From the NCBI RefSeq assembly GCF_023242475.1, contig NZ_JALJFG010000001.1, positions 186,001 through 250,000 of the forward strand: a stretch of 64,000 bases of DNA. Reading direction: 5' to 3'. This document shows positions 24,897 to 34,089 of the stretch, piece after piece; position 1 is the first letter of the stretch, and every line of letters starts with the position of its first letter. The position numbers were made by a program, and so were the translations under genes. The stretch is from Pseudomonas sp. MWU15-20650 (GTDB taxonomy: Bacteria > Pseudomonadota > Gammaproteobacteria > Pseudomonadales > Pseudomonadaceae). The notes under the pieces are model-generated. The model was not told the DNA's origin and searched no databases. It worked only from the letters and a program-made list of their open reading frames with translations.

Positions 24897-25871
24897 ATGA
24901 TGCCTCTAATGCTGCAGAACATTCCTACCCACGTCATTGCCGGGCCTTTGGGTGCCGGCAAGACCAGCCTGATCAAGCATCTGCTTGCCCAGCGCCCGGC
25001 CAACGAGCGCTGGGCCGTGCTGATCAACGAATTTGGGCAAATCGGCCTGGACGCCGCGCTACTCACCCGAGCAGACGACGGTATTGCCTTGGGCGAGGTC
25101 GCAGGTGGCTGCCTGTGCTGTGTGAATGGTGCACCGTTCCAGGTAGGACTGGGTCGTTTGTTACGTAAAGCCCGACCAGACCGGCTATTTATCGAGCCGT
25201 CGGGTTTGGGCCATCCTGCGCAGTTGCTCAAGCAACTGCGAAGTGCACCCTGGCAAAACGTACTCGCGGTTCAGCCGTGCGTGCTGGTACTGGACGCCCA
25301 GGCGCTGGCGGCGGGCAAAGCCGTGCCTGAAGCGCAACGTGAGACGTTGGCCAGTGCGGGGCTAGTGGTCTTGAACAAAGATGAGTTGCTCAATGCCGCG
25401 CAACGCCAGGCCATTGAACGGCAGTTACCTGACTGCCCGTTGTACTGGACCCGAGAGGCACAATTGCCGCTCGCACAGTTGCCGGGGCTCGATAGCAAAG
25501 CCGCGGCCGCTGTGGATAACTTTGACGTGCCTACGAGCTTGGCGCAGATGCCGGCGATCTGGAGCGACCCCGGCTTGCCAATCTGCCTGAACCAGGCTCA
25601 AGAAGGGGGCTGGAGTATGGGTTGGCGCTGGCACCCAAGCCAGCAATTCGATACGCAGCGCCTGCATCACTGGTTAAAAAGTCTTGAATGGCGCCGTGCC
25701 AAACTGGTTATCCACAGCACCGCCGGCTGGTTGTCCGCCAATGCTGTGGATAACAGCACCATCGCCTGGCAACCCAGCGAATGGCGCCGCGACTCACGTA
25801 TCGAATTGATTTTCAGCGAGCCACAGGACGTGGCCGCGTTGCAGCGCGCGCTGGCCGCCTGCCGTCAGTGA
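24897..25871 (+). CDS. Second COG0523/CobW GTPase
   Basis: 324 residues; the ATG could be 24897, 24900 or 24909. It has Walker A GPLGAGKTSLI, CxCC motif GGCLCCVNGAPF, IEPSGLGHP switch and LNKDEL. It is shorter than zigA and its C-terminal domain (about 225-324) differs. Only 32 bases separate it from the DUF1826 gene and no terminator or Zur box lies between, so it is probably the last gene of the dksA2 transcript. Two different COG0523 proteins in one transcript suggest different clients. Confidence 0.85.
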   Translation: MMPLMLQNIPTHVIAGPLGAGKTSLIKHLLAQRPANERWAVLINEFGQIGLDAALLTRADDGIALGEVAGGCLCCVNGAPFQVGLGRLLRKARPDRLFIEPSGLGHPAQLLKQLRSAPWQNVLAVQPCVLVLDAQALAAGKAVPEAQRETLASAGLVVLNKDELLNAAQRQAIERQLPDCPLYWTREAQLPLAQLPGLDSKAAAAVDNFDVPTSLAQMPAIWSDPGLPICLNQAQEGGWSMGWRWHPSQQFDTQRLHHWLKSLEWRRAKLVIHSTAGWLSANAVDNSTIAWQPSEWRRDSRIELIFSEPQDVAALQRALAACRQ

Positions 25872-26260
25872 CGGTTCTTGGTAGCGTGGTCCTGGCGCCA
25901 CTGGCTAAGCTCGATGATCTCGGCACTGGGCAGCGGCGTCTTGATCTCGAACGGGTAGGGCGCCAGTTCGATCTGTGCGCTGTGGGCGCCGAACTGAGTG
26001 ATAGTCCCAGGGTGGCGGGTTTCCCCGGTCACGGTGAACTCAAAGTTATAGATACGTGCCAGGCGCCGACGGCCATTGGCGTCCTTGACGAAACCGATGC
26101 GTTTCAACGCCACTGCGCCGTCGAGCAGCTCGATGTCCAGCTTGGCGCAATGCTGTTTGACCCGCTCCAGCGCCCGTTCGCGCAAGCCGTGGTTGTGCCA
26201 AACCCAGGCGGCGCCGGTCGCCAGCAGCATCAACACGAAGATGTTTCCCAGGGTCAGCAT
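25865..26260 (-). CDS. DUF3301 family membrane-anchored protein
   Basis: 131 residues from the ATG at 26260 with GGAG upstream; longer in-frame starts reach into the pdxY gene and are rejected. One N-terminal membrane helix (about 3-20, NIFVLMLLATGAAWVW) is followed by RERALERVKQHCAKLDIELLDG, the DUF3301 signature. The function is not known. Its end overlaps the end of the GTPase gene by seven bases (convergent). Confidence 0.78.
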   Translation of the reverse strand: MLTLGNIFVLMLLATGAAWVWHNHGLRERALERVKQHCAKLDIELLDGAVALKRIGFVKDANGRRRLARIYNFEFTVTGETRHPGTITQFGAHSAQIELAPYPFEIKTPLPSAEIIELSQWRQDHATKNRH

Positions 26261-26377
26261 GCGATGAACTCCAACAAAGTGAGAGCAGCTTAACTGTGTC
26301 GCCGGTCTGTCGTACAGGCTGTGTTTAGTCGCATACTGCGCAGCCAGAATTTCAATGGCTTTATGGAAATTTCCAGC

Positions 26378-27250
26378 ATGAAACGTACGCCCCATCTGCT
26401 TGCGATCCAGTCTCATGTGGTCTTTGGCCACGCCGGAAACAGCGCCGCCGTGTTCCCCATGCAGCGGGTCGGGGTGAACGTCTGGCCGCTGAACACGGTG
26501 CAATTTTCCAACCACACTCAGTATGGACAGTGGGCGGGCGAAGTGTTGGCGCCGCAGCAAATTCCGGCGTTGGTAGAAGGTATTGCCGCGATTGGCGAGT
26601 TGGGTAATTGCGATGCGGTGCTCTCCGGCTACCTTGGCAGTGCGGACCAAGGCCGTGCAATCCTCACCGGTGTGGCGCGCATCAAGGCGATCAACCCCAA
26701 GGCTCTGTACTTGTGCGACCCGGTGATGGGCCACCCGGAAAAGGGCTGCATCGTGCCGCAGGAGGTCAGCGATTTCCTGTTGGATGAAGCGGCCGGCCTG
26801 GCGGATTTCCTATGCCCCAACCAACTGGAGCTCGACAGCTTCGCCGGGCGCAAGCCGCAATCGCTGTTCGATTGCCTTTCGATGGCCAAAGCGTTGTTGG
26901 TGCGCGGGCCCAAGGCGGTGCTGGTCAAGCACCTGGATTACCCGGGCAAGCTCCCGGATGGTTTCGAGATGCTGTTGGTGACCGCTGACGGTAGCTGGCA
27001 CCTGCGCCGGCCACTGCTGGCGTTCCCGCGTCAGCCGGTGGGTGTGGGTGACCTGACGTCGGGGCTGTTTCTGGCGCGGGTGCTGCTGGGCGATAGCCTG
27101 TTGGCGGCCTTTGAGTTCACGGCTGCGGCGGTGCATGAGGTGTTGCTGGAAACCCAAGCCTGCGCCAGCTATGAGCTGGAACTGGTACGCGCCCAGGATC
27201 GCATTGCCCATCCCCGTGTGCGCTTCGAAGCAACACCCATCGATCTGTAA
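26378..27250 (+). CDS. pdxY: Pyridoxal kinase
   Basis: 290 residues from the ATG at 26378 ([20 protein letters not shown]), the usual PdxY start; a longer frame opens at 26321. It phosphorylates pyridoxal to pyridoxal 5'-phosphate in the salvage pathway. The ribokinase-type features are present: [13 protein letters not shown] substrate loop, [23 protein letters not shown] and the catalytic [10 protein letters not shown]. It stands alone and is closed by a long hairpin. Confidence 0.93.
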   Translation: MKRTPHLLAIQSHVVFGHAGNSAAVFPMQRVGVNVWPLNTVQFSNHTQYGQWAGEVLAPQQIPALVEGIAAIGELGNCDAVLSGYLGSADQGRAILTGVARIKAINPKALYLCDPVMGHPEKGCIVPQEVSDFLLDEAAGLADFLCPNQLELDSFAGRKPQSLFDCLSMAKALLVRGPKAVLVKHLDYPGKLPDGFEMLLVTADGSWHLRRPLLAFPRQPVGVGDLTSGLFLARVLLGDSLLAAFEFTAAAVHEVLLETQACASYELELVRAQDRIAHPRVRFEATPIDL

Positions 27251-27258
27251 ATACATAT

Positions 27259-27300
27259 AACCCAATGTGGGAGGGGGCTTTCCCCCTCCCACATTGGGTT
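27259..27300. terminator. Long REP-type hairpin, bidirectional terminator candidate
   Basis: A perfect 19-bp inverted repeat with a CTTT loop at 27278-27281. Its core is the TGTGGGAGGGGG REP motif in both arms, extended outward by AACCCAA/TTGGGTT. It lies exactly between the convergent pdxY and thioesterase genes. There is no T-tract, so stem stability would have to do the work. Confidence 0.8.
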
Positions 27301-27306
27301 TGGGCT

Positions 27307-27792
27307 CTACGGGGCTTCGTCTTTGATTTCCCGGTAGCGTTTTTCCAGCTCCTGGCGAATCTGCCGACGCTGCTGGGCTTGCACAAACCGGCGCTTGTCT
27401 TCGCTGTTCTGCGGCTGCAGCGGCGGTACGGCGGCGGGTTTGCGCTGTTCGTCCACGGCCACCATGGTGAAGAAGCAGCTGTTGGTGTGGCGCACCGAGC
27501 GCTCGCGGATGTTCTCGGTCACCACCTTGATGCCCACTTCCATCGACGTATTACCGGTGTAGTTGACCGACGCCAGGAACGTCACCAGTTCACCCACATG
27601 GATCGGCTCGCGAAAGATCACCTGGTCTACCGACAATGTCACAACATAGCGGCCGGCATAACGGCTTGCGCAGGCGTAGGCCACTTCGTCGAGGTATTTG
27701 AGCAGGGTGCCACCGTGGACATTGCCTGAGAAGTTGGCCATGTCAGGGGTCATCAATACCGTCATCGACAGCTGGGCGTTTCCGGGTTCCAT
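27307..27792 (-). CDS. Acyl-CoA thioesterase, hotdog fold (YciA type)
   Basis: 161 residues from the ATG at 27792. The hotdog-fold core is visible: SGNVHGGTLLKYLDEVAYACASR contains the catalytic aspartate region, then FREPIHVGELVTFLASVNYTG and SCFFTMVAVDE. It hydrolyses acyl-CoA to free acid and CoA, and acts as a cytosolic oligomer. The C-terminal 35 residues are charged and Gln/Arg-rich (QRRQIRQELEKRYREIKDE), probably helical. No operon partner. Confidence 0.88.
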   Translation of the reverse strand: MEPGNAQLSMTVLMTPDMANFSGNVHGGTLLKYLDEVAYACASRYAGRYVVTLSVDQVIFREPIHVGELVTFLASVNYTGNTSMEVGIKVVTENIRERSVRHTNSCFFTMVAVDEQRKPAAVPPLQPQNSEDKRRFVQAQQRRQIRQELEKRYREIKDEAP

Positions 27793-28083
27793 AGCACACT
27801 CACGGGTTGTAGGCATCAGTTGGGGAGGCACCTCTGCGGGTGCTGAAATCTTTGCAGCGCCATCCCTAACGGGACGCCGGTGGGCAGCTTGCCGTCACGC
27901 GTACACCGATCTGTTTCCATATATTGCACCGGCTTTCCGCTGGAAGTCGCGGTGTTAACCTTCAAAAGCCCATCTCAGGGCATTTCTTACGATTAAGACC
28001 GACTTTTCCTTCCACTCTTTGTGATCATTCAAGGCGCGGGCGGAAGTGGGAAAAGCGCCAGTACCCTCAAGGAGCCCCTTGCC

Positions 28084-29847
28084 ATGCACGCCATCAGCTT
28101 TATCCAGGACTTGGCCGTGATCATGCTGGTGGCAGGGGTTGTGACCATCCTGTTTCACCGCCTCAAGCAGCCGGTGGTGCTGGGCTACATCGTCGCCGGC
28201 TTTATCATCGGCCCTCATACCCCACCCTTCGGCCTGATCCACGATGAAGACACCATCAAGACCCTTGCCGAGCTGGGGGTGATCTTCCTGATGTTCTGCC
28301 TGGGCCTGGAGTTCAGCCTGCGCAAGTTGTTCAAGGTGGGTGCCACGGCGTTTATCGCAGCCTTCCTGGAAATCATCCTGATGATCTGGATCGGCTACGA
28401 AATTGGCCGCTGGTTCGACTGGAACACCATGGACTCATTGTTCCTCGGCGCGATCCTGGCGATCTCCTCCACCACCATCATCGTCAAGGCCCTCAACGAC
28501 CTGAAGATGAAGAACCAACGCTTTGCCCAGCTGATTTTTGGTGTGCTGATCGTCGAGGACATCCTGGGCATCGGCATCATTGCCTTGCTGTCGAGCATCG
28601 CCGTCAGTGGCTCGGTCAGCTCCGGCGAGGTGTTTTCTACCGTCGGCAAGCTCTCGCTGTTCATGATCGTCGCGCTGGTGATTGGCATTTTGCTAGTGCC
28701 GCGGCTGCTGGCTTATGTGGCCAAGTTCGACAGTAACGAGATGCTGCTGATCACCGTGTTGGGCCTGTGTTTCGGCTTCTGCCTGCTGGTGGTGAAACTG
28801 GAATACAGCATGGTACTCGGGGCCTTCTTGATCGGCGCGATCATGGCTGAATCCCGGCAGTTGATTAAGATCGAGCGGTTGATCGAGCCGGTTCGCGACA
28901 TGTTCAGTGCGATTTTCTTTGTCGCCATTGGCTTGATGATCGACCCGCAGATCTTGCTGCAATACGCCTGGCCGATTGCGGTGATCACCGTGGCCGTGGT
29001 GCTGGGCAAAATGCTGTCCTGTGGCCTGGGCGCTTTTATCGCCGGCAACGATGGTCGCACCTCACTGCGCGTCGGCATGGGGCTTTCACAGATTGGTGAG
29101 TTTTCCTTCATCATCGCGGCGCTTGGCATGACGTTGCAGGTGACCAGTGACTTCTTGTATCCGGTAGCGGTGGCCGTTTCGGCGATTACGACCCTGCTCA
29201 CGCCATACCTGATTCGTGGGGCTGACCCGCTGTCGTTGAAGATTGCGGCGGTGATGCCCAAGCGCTTGAGCCGGGTATTCGGGATGTATGGCGAATGGCT
29301 GCGCAGTATCCAGCCGCAAGGCGAGGGCGCGATGCTGGCGTCGATGATTCGCAAGATCATCCTGCAAGTGGGGGTGAACCTGGCGTTGGTGATCGCGATT
29401 TTCTTCGCCGGCAGCTTTTTCGCGGTACGTATCGGCGGGTATCTGGAGGGTTGGATCAGTGATCCAAGCTGGCAGAAGGCACTGATTTGGGGCGGGGCGC
29501 TGCTGTTGTCGTTGCCGTTCCTGATCGCGGCCTACCGCAAGCTCAAGGCATTGTCGATGTTGCTGGCGCAGATGAGCGTCAAGCCGGAAATGGCTGGGCG
29601 GCATACCCAGCGTGTGCGCCGGGTGATCGCCGAGTTGATCCCCATTCTCTCGCTACTGATGATCTTCCTGCTCCTGGCAGCCTTGTCGGCCAGTATTCTG
29701 CCGACCAACAAGTTGCTGGTACTCATCGCTGTGGTCACGGCAGCGGTGGCGGCCGTGCTCTGGCGGTGGTTCATCCGCGTGCATACGCGGATGCAGGTTG
29801 CCTTGCTGGAGACCCTGGACAACCACAAGGATACGCCGGAGCACTAA
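28084..29847 (+). CDS. Monovalent cation:proton antiporter-2 (CPA2, Kef-like)
   Basis: 587 residues from the ATG at 28084 with AAGGAG. About twelve hydrophobic helices in the first 390 residues form the Na/H exchanger domain (GYIVAGFIIGPHTPPFG, FLMFCLGLEFSLRKL, LIVEDILGIG, GLSQIGEFSFI). Unlike KefB/KefC there is no TrkA-N nucleotide-binding domain; instead three more membrane helices lie near 445-575. It probably exchanges K+ or Na+ for H+; the ion is not readable. Single gene with a 290-bp upstream region. Confidence 0.87.
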   Translation: MHAISFIQDLAVIMLVAGVVTILFHRLKQPVVLGYIVAGFIIGPHTPPFGLIHDEDTIKTLAELGVIFLMFCLGLEFSLRKLFKVGATAFIAAFLEIILMIWIGYEIGRWFDWNTMDSLFLGAILAISSTTIIVKALNDLKMKNQRFAQLIFGVLIVEDILGIGIIALLSSIAVSGSVSSGEVFSTVGKLSLFMIVALVIGILLVPRLLAYVAKFDSNEMLLITVLGLCFGFCLLVVKLEYSMVLGAFLIGAIMAESRQLIKIERLIEPVRDMFSAIFFVAIGLMIDPQILLQYAWPIAVITVAVVLGKMLSCGLGAFIAGNDGRTSLRVGMGLSQIGEFSFIIAALGMTLQVTSDFLYPVAVAVSAITTLLTPYLIRGADPLSLKIAAVMPKRLSRVFGMYGEWLRSIQPQGEGAMLASMIRKIILQVGVNLALVIAIFFAGSFFAVRIGGYLEGWISDPSWQKALIWGGALLLSLPFLIAAYRKLKALSMLLAQMSVKPEMAGRHTQRVRRVIAELIPILSLLMIFLLLAALSASILPTNKLLVLIAVVTAAVAAVLWRWFIRVHTRMQVALLETLDNHKDTPEH

Positions 29848-29864
29848 AGGCTGGGGCGTGGGGT

Positions 29865-30272
29865 TCAGCTTTCCAGCCAGACGTCCCGCGCCCAGTGCCA
29901 TACCGATTCCCAGGTTTCTTCGGTCACGAGCTCTTCTTCGCCGGACCACAGCACCACAGTGCCGTCTTCCTCGACGCAGTAGTAGTCGTCGCCGTCCTGG
30001 CAGATCGGGATCATGCTGCGGTCAACACCGGCATCCCAGGCGTTGGCGGCAACGTCCGGCAGGTAGGTGTGGGATTGCGGGTCGGTGACGGTCACCGGCT
30101 CCAGGCTGCCGTACACCACGTCGCTGACGGTCAGCAGGAATTCGCGGAAGACAAAGGGGATGTCGATGAACAGTTGTTCTTCGATTTCCACCAGTTGGTC
30201 TTCGTCAGGCAGCTCCAGAGGAACCGGGACCGGTTCGTTGGCTTCACGCAATTGTTCGATGATTTCTTCCAC
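29865..30272 (-). CDS. SMI1/KNR4 (SUKH) domain protein
   Basis: 135 residues, very acidic, starting at GTG 30272 with AGAGGATC upstream. The SUKH pattern shows as PDEDQLVEIEEQLFIDIPFVFREFLLT, then SMIPICQDGDDYYCVEEDG and VVLWS...WESVWHWARDVW. SUKH proteins are often immunity proteins in toxin loci, but no toxin gene is adjacent and single genes like this are widespread in Pseudomonas, so a housekeeping role is also possible. Converges with the antiporter gene (17-base gap). Confidence 0.82.
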   Translation of the reverse strand: MEEIIEQLREANEPVPVPLELPDEDQLVEIEEQLFIDIPFVFREFLLTVSDVVYGSLEPVTVTDPQSHTYLPDVAANAWDAGVDRSMIPICQDGDDYYCVEEDGTVVLWSGEEELVTEETWESVWHWARDVWLES

Positions 30273-30352
30273 GGCCGGGATCCTCTTGCTAGTTGGCGCG
30301 GTTAATAGGGCGTTTTATACAGTAGCTCGCTATAAGTGCAACCGTGAAATAG

Positions 30353-30379
30353 AAAACCCCGGAACATGTCCGGGGTTTT
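30353..30379. terminator. Rho-independent terminator (bidirectional)
   Basis: AAAACCCCGG and CCGGGGTTTT pair perfectly around AACATGT, with A- and T-tracts at the two ends. It follows the stop of the Tim44-like gene on the minus strand by 28 bases. Confidence 0.9.
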
Positions 30380-30407
30380 TGTTACCAAGTGCTCAAGCGT
30401 GCGGTTA

Positions 30408-31280
30408 TCAGCCGTTCTGGCGGATACCGGCAACCAGCCAAGGCTGGTTCTCGCCTTGCGGACGTTCCATGTTCCAGCTTTCGCTGAACACTTCGCCCTG
30501 GTCGAAACGCGAGGTCTTCGACACGCCGCTGAAGGTCAGGGTGGCGATGGTCTTGTCGGCGCGGTCATCCACACCGTCCAGCTGTACACGCAGGTCGTCG
30601 ATGTAAGTCGACTGGAATGCATCACCAATCTCGGCGCGTTCGCGCTTGAGGAACTCGAGCAATTGCGGGGTCACGAACTCGGCGATCTTGTCCATTTCGT
30701 TGGCGTCCCAATGCTGCTGCAGGGCCTGGAAGTGGCCGCGGGCCGCTTCGACGAAGCGCTCTTCATTGAACCAGGCCGGCGCGTTGATGACCGGACGGGC
30801 GGCAGCAGGCGCAGCCGAACCACCGAAGATCGAACCCATGGCCGGTTTTTGCTCGAACACTTCACGCTGCATCGGCGCGCCGGCGGGAGCCATGTGCTCC
30901 TGTTGCTTGCGCCGACGGGCGGCAATAAAGCGGAAGATCACAAAGGCGATGACCGCCATGATCAGGATGTCGAAGATCTGCATGCCCTGGAAGCCGCCGC
31001 CCATGAACATGGACGCGAGCAGGCCACCGGCAGCGATACCGGCCAGCGGGCCCAACCAGCGCGAAGCACCGCCGGCCTTGGCAGCAGCGCCAGCCGCACC
31101 GGCTGCGCCTGCAGTCGCCGCTGCACCGCCCATGCCACCGGCAGCTGGAGCCATTTGGCTGGTCTGGTGAGTCGGTGCCGAGCCCATGCTTTTGCCGCCA
31201 CCGAAGCGCTTGGCGTTGGCGTCGAGGCTCATCGTCAGGCCGATGCACAACGCCATGGCGATGCTAAGAAAACGTTTCAT
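30408..31280 (-). CDS. Tim44-like domain membrane protein
   Basis: 290 residues from the ATG at 31280 (an ATG five codons upstream is less likely). A signal peptide ends at ANAK (about residue 24). A Gly/Ala-rich low-complexity region (about 45-70) precedes one membrane helix (GMQIFDILIMAVIAFVIFRF, about 100-119). The C-terminal 140 residues are a Tim44-like domain (WFNEERFVEAARGHFQALQQ). In mitochondria this fold binds membranes and import partners; the bacterial role is unclear. Single gene ended by the terminator at 30353. Confidence 0.83.
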   Translation of the reverse strand: MKRFLSIAMALCIGLTMSLDANAKRFGGGKSMGSAPTHQTSQMAPAAGGMGGAAATAGAAGAAGAAAKAGGASRWLGPLAGIAAGGLLASMFMGGGFQGMQIFDILIMAVIAFVIFRFIAARRRKQQEHMAPAGAPMQREVFEQKPAMGSIFGGSAAPAAARPVINAPAWFNEERFVEAARGHFQALQQHWDANEMDKIAEFVTPQLLEFLKRERAEIGDAFQSTYIDDLRVQLDGVDDRADKTIATLTFSGVSKTSRFDQGEVFSESWNMERPQGENQPWLVAGIRQNG

Positions 31281-31486
31281 AAAGGGAATTCCCATTTGTG
31301 GATTGCACGCGCGCCATGTTGCACAGGTGTCGTGACAGTGGCTAGCGACATAATGTTTCGGGCTTTTGCGTAAGACCGATCCAGAATGGCCCGTAGGACG
31401 TGTTACAGATATTGGCCCGCGCTCGTAAAAAACAAGGGCGGGCCAACAAGCTTCATGTAACGCGCAGTTTCATCATGCTGGCTGTA
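31281..31486. other. Intergenic region upstream of the Tim44-like gene
   Basis: The 346 bases between the Tim44-like gene and uvrD hold no convincing gene. The half next to the Tim44-like gene must contain its promoter, which I could not place. The remainder is the REPIN described next. Confidence 0.5.
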
Positions 31487-31617
31487 TGTGACGAGGGACC
31501 TTGTTCCCGTTGGGCTGCGGAGCAGCCCTCGACTGACAAACGCGGTCTACCTGATAGATCTGCACGGCCAAAATGGGAGCGCTTCGCACTCCAGCGGGAG
31601 CAAGCGCCCTCGCCACA
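31487..31617. repeat. REPIN-like pair of inverted REP sequences
   Basis: The segment opens with TGTGACGAGGGACCTTGTTC and ends with the near-complement GGGAGCAAGCGCCCTCGCCA plus CA. Each arm also has its own short palindrome (GGGCTGCGGAGCAGCCC; GGGAGCGCTTCGCACTCC). Two REP elements in opposite orientation separated by about 60 bases are the REPIN structure known from P. fluorescens SBW25. It lies ten bases after the end of uvrD. Confidence 0.8.
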
Positions 31618-31626
31618 GAAGTGGTT

Positions 31627-33810
31627 TCAGACCGCTTCGAGCTTCGCGTAACCCATCATCAGCCACTTGCTGCCCTCGGCGAAGTTCACCTGCACCCGTG
31701 CCTGGGCGCCGGCGCCTTCGAAGTTGAGGATCACGCCTTCACCGAAGATCGCATGCTTGACCTGTTGGCCCAGGCTGAACGGCGTTTCCGGAATTTCGGA
31801 ACCGGCAAACATACTGCTGGAATGCTGCTGCTGACCACCGCCGAACGGGCGGCTGACACTGTTTGACAGGCGCACTTCCTGAATCAACCCCTTCGGCACT
31901 TCACGTACGAAGCGCGACACCTTGTTGTAGGTCTCGCTGCCGTACAGGCGTCGGGTCTCGGCGTAGGTCATGACCAGGTTCTGCATGGCACGGGTAATGC
32001 CCACGTAGGCCAGGCGGCGCTCCTCCTCCAGGCGGCCGGGCTCTTCCAGGCTCATCTTGTGGGGGAACAGGCCCTCTTCCATGCCCACCAGGAACACGTA
32101 AGGAAACTCCAGGCCCTTGGCGCTGTGCAAGGTCATCAGTTGGATGCTGTCTTCGTGCTCATCGGCCTGGGTATCACCCGCCTCAAGCGACGCATGGCCG
32201 AGGAAGGCGGCCAGGGGGGTCAGCTCTTCGTCTTCTTCGGTGTTTTCGAAGGCGCGGGCGGCACTGACCAGTTCCTCAAGGTTTTCTACCCGGGCCTGGC
32301 CTTTCTCGCCTTTTTCCGCTTCGTGGTAGGCGATCAGCCCGGACTGCTCGATCACGGTCTGGGTCATCAGGTGCAGGGGCATTTCGGCGCACTTGGCGGC
32401 CAGGTTTTCGATCAGCTCGACAAACGCACCCAGCGCGCCGGCAGCCCGGCCAGTCAGGCCCTTATTGGCGATCAGCAGGCGCATGGCCTCCCACATCGAC
32501 ACATCCGCGTGGCGGGCGTGATCGCGAATCGCTTCAACGGTTTTTTCGCCGATGCCACGGGCCGGGATATTGATCACCCGTTCCAGCGCCGCATCGTTAC
32601 CACGGCCTTCCAGCAAGCGCAGGTAGGCCATGGCGTTCTTGATTTCGGCACGTTCGAAGAAGCGCTGGCCGCCATAGATACGGTACGGAATACGCTCGCG
32701 CAGCAGGGCTTCTTCCAGCACCCGTGATTGGGCGTTGGAGCGGTACAGGATCGCGATATCGCTGCGGGCCAGGCCGGTTTTCAGCGCACTTTCGATGGTT
32801 TCCACCACGTAGCGCGCTTCATCGTGCTCATTGAACGCCGCGTAGAGGTTGATCGCCTCGCCTTCGCCGCCGTCGGTCCACAGCTCTTTGCCCATGCGCC
32901 CAGTGTTATTGGCGATCAGCGCGTTAGCCGCCTTGAGGATGCCGGCGGTGGAGCGGTAGTTCTGCTCCAGGCGGATGGTGATCGCGTCCGGGAAGTCGTC
33001 GGAGTACTGGTAGATGTTTTCGATTTTCGCGCCACGCCAGCCGTAGATCGACTGGTCGTCATCGCCCACCACCATCAGGCTGTCGCCGCCCTTGGCCAGC
33101 AGGCGCAACCAGGCGTACTGCACGGCGTTGGTGTCCTGGAATTCGTCCACCAGGATATGTCGGAAGCGTTTCTGGTAATGCGCCAGCAAACCTGGGTTGT
33201 CACGCCACAGGTCGAGGGCGCGCAGCAGCAGCTCGGAGAAGTCGATGACGCCGGCGCGCACGCAGGCAGCCTCGTAGGCTTCATAAATGCTGCGCATGGT
33301 GGCCAGGAACAGGTCGCCGCTGGCCTGGATATGTTGCGGACGCAGGCCCTCGTCTTTCTGGCCGTTGATAAACCATTGGGCCTGGCGCGCCGGCCAACGT
33401 TGTTCGTCGAGGCCCAGCTCGCGGATCACGCGCTTGACCAGGCGTTGCTGGTCGTCGCTGTCGAGAATCTGGAAGGTCTGGCTCAACCCCGCTTCCTGCC
33501 AATGCGCCCGCAACAAGCGGTGCGCCAGGCCGTGGAAGGTGCCCACCCACATGCCGGCCGGGCTGATGCCCATCAGTTGCTCAATGCGATGGCGCATTTC
33601 GGCAGCGGCCTTGTTGGTGAAGGTCACCGACAGGATGGAATGCGGGGACGCGTTTTCGACCTGGATCAGCCAGGCGATACGGTGCACCAGCACTCGGGTT
33701 TTACCGGAGCCAGCACCGGCCAGGACCAACTGACGGCCAACGGGGGCCGCTACGGCCTGGCGTTGGGCATCGTTGAGGGAGTTCAGCAAAAGAGAGAGAT
33801 CATCGCGCAT
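31627..33810 (-). CDS. uvrD: DNA helicase II
   Basis: 727 residues. UvrD unwinds DNA 3' to 5' in nucleotide excision and mismatch repair. Superfamily 1 motifs are intact: AGAGSGKTRVLVHR (motif I), VTFTNKAAAEMRHR, VDEFQDTNAVQ (motif II), GDDDQSIYGWRGA (motif III), LEQNYRSTAGIL (IV), TLHSAKGLEFPYVF (V) and YVGITRAMQNL (VI). The C-terminus shows the Tudor-like tail (FGEGVILNFEGAGAQARVQ). It stands alone. Nothing unusual. Confidence 0.96.
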   Translation of the reverse strand: MRDDLSLLLNSLNDAQRQAVAAPVGRQLVLAGAGSGKTRVLVHRIAWLIQVENASPHSILSVTFTNKAAAEMRHRIEQLMGISPAGMWVGTFHGLAHRLLRAHWQEAGLSQTFQILDSDDQQRLVKRVIRELGLDEQRWPARQAQWFINGQKDEGLRPQHIQASGDLFLATMRSIYEAYEAACVRAGVIDFSELLLRALDLWRDNPGLLAHYQKRFRHILVDEFQDTNAVQYAWLRLLAKGGDSLMVVGDDDQSIYGWRGAKIENIYQYSDDFPDAITIRLEQNYRSTAGILKAANALIANNTGRMGKELWTDGGEGEAINLYAAFNEHDEARYVVETIESALKTGLARSDIAILYRSNAQSRVLEEALLRERIPYRIYGGQRFFERAEIKNAMAYLRLLEGRGNDAALERVINIPARGIGEKTVEAIRDHARHADVSMWEAMRLLIANKGLTGRAAGALGAFVELIENLAAKCAEMPLHLMTQTVIEQSGLIAYHEAEKGEKGQARVENLEELVSAARAFENTEEDEELTPLAAFLGHASLEAGDTQADEHEDSIQLMTLHSAKGLEFPYVFLVGMEEGLFPHKMSLEEPGRLEEERRLAYVGITRAMQNLVMTYAETRRLYGSETYNKVSRFVREVPKGLIQEVRLSNSVSRPFGGGQQQHSSSMFAGSEIPETPFSLGQQVKHAIFGEGVILNFEGAGAQARVQVNFAEGSKWLMMGYAKLEAV

Positions 33811-34089
33811 CGGCGCATTCTATGGCCCCGGCGTGAGTGGGGCAAATCCCAATGCCGGGTGGTCGCCGCAAAACATTCTGCGCAATCCTGGCCGGGCAAA
33901 CATTCTACCGTGGGTGATGACCGGTCGGTCATGTCCCACAGGCCGCGCAGTGTCTAGCTCAAGCTGTCTGGCGGTGAAGTTTGTGCTGCAAAACCGCACG
34001 GTTTTTATGACTTGGGGCAGTTTGGCCCAAGCGTTTGCTTGTGTATGCTCCGTCCACGTTTCGGGCTCACCATTATAAGAACATTGCCT

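Noticed and set aside
29865..30272. SUKH protein as immunity protein of the giant toxin
   Set aside because: It is more than 20 kb from the toxin gene and sits among housekeeping genes.
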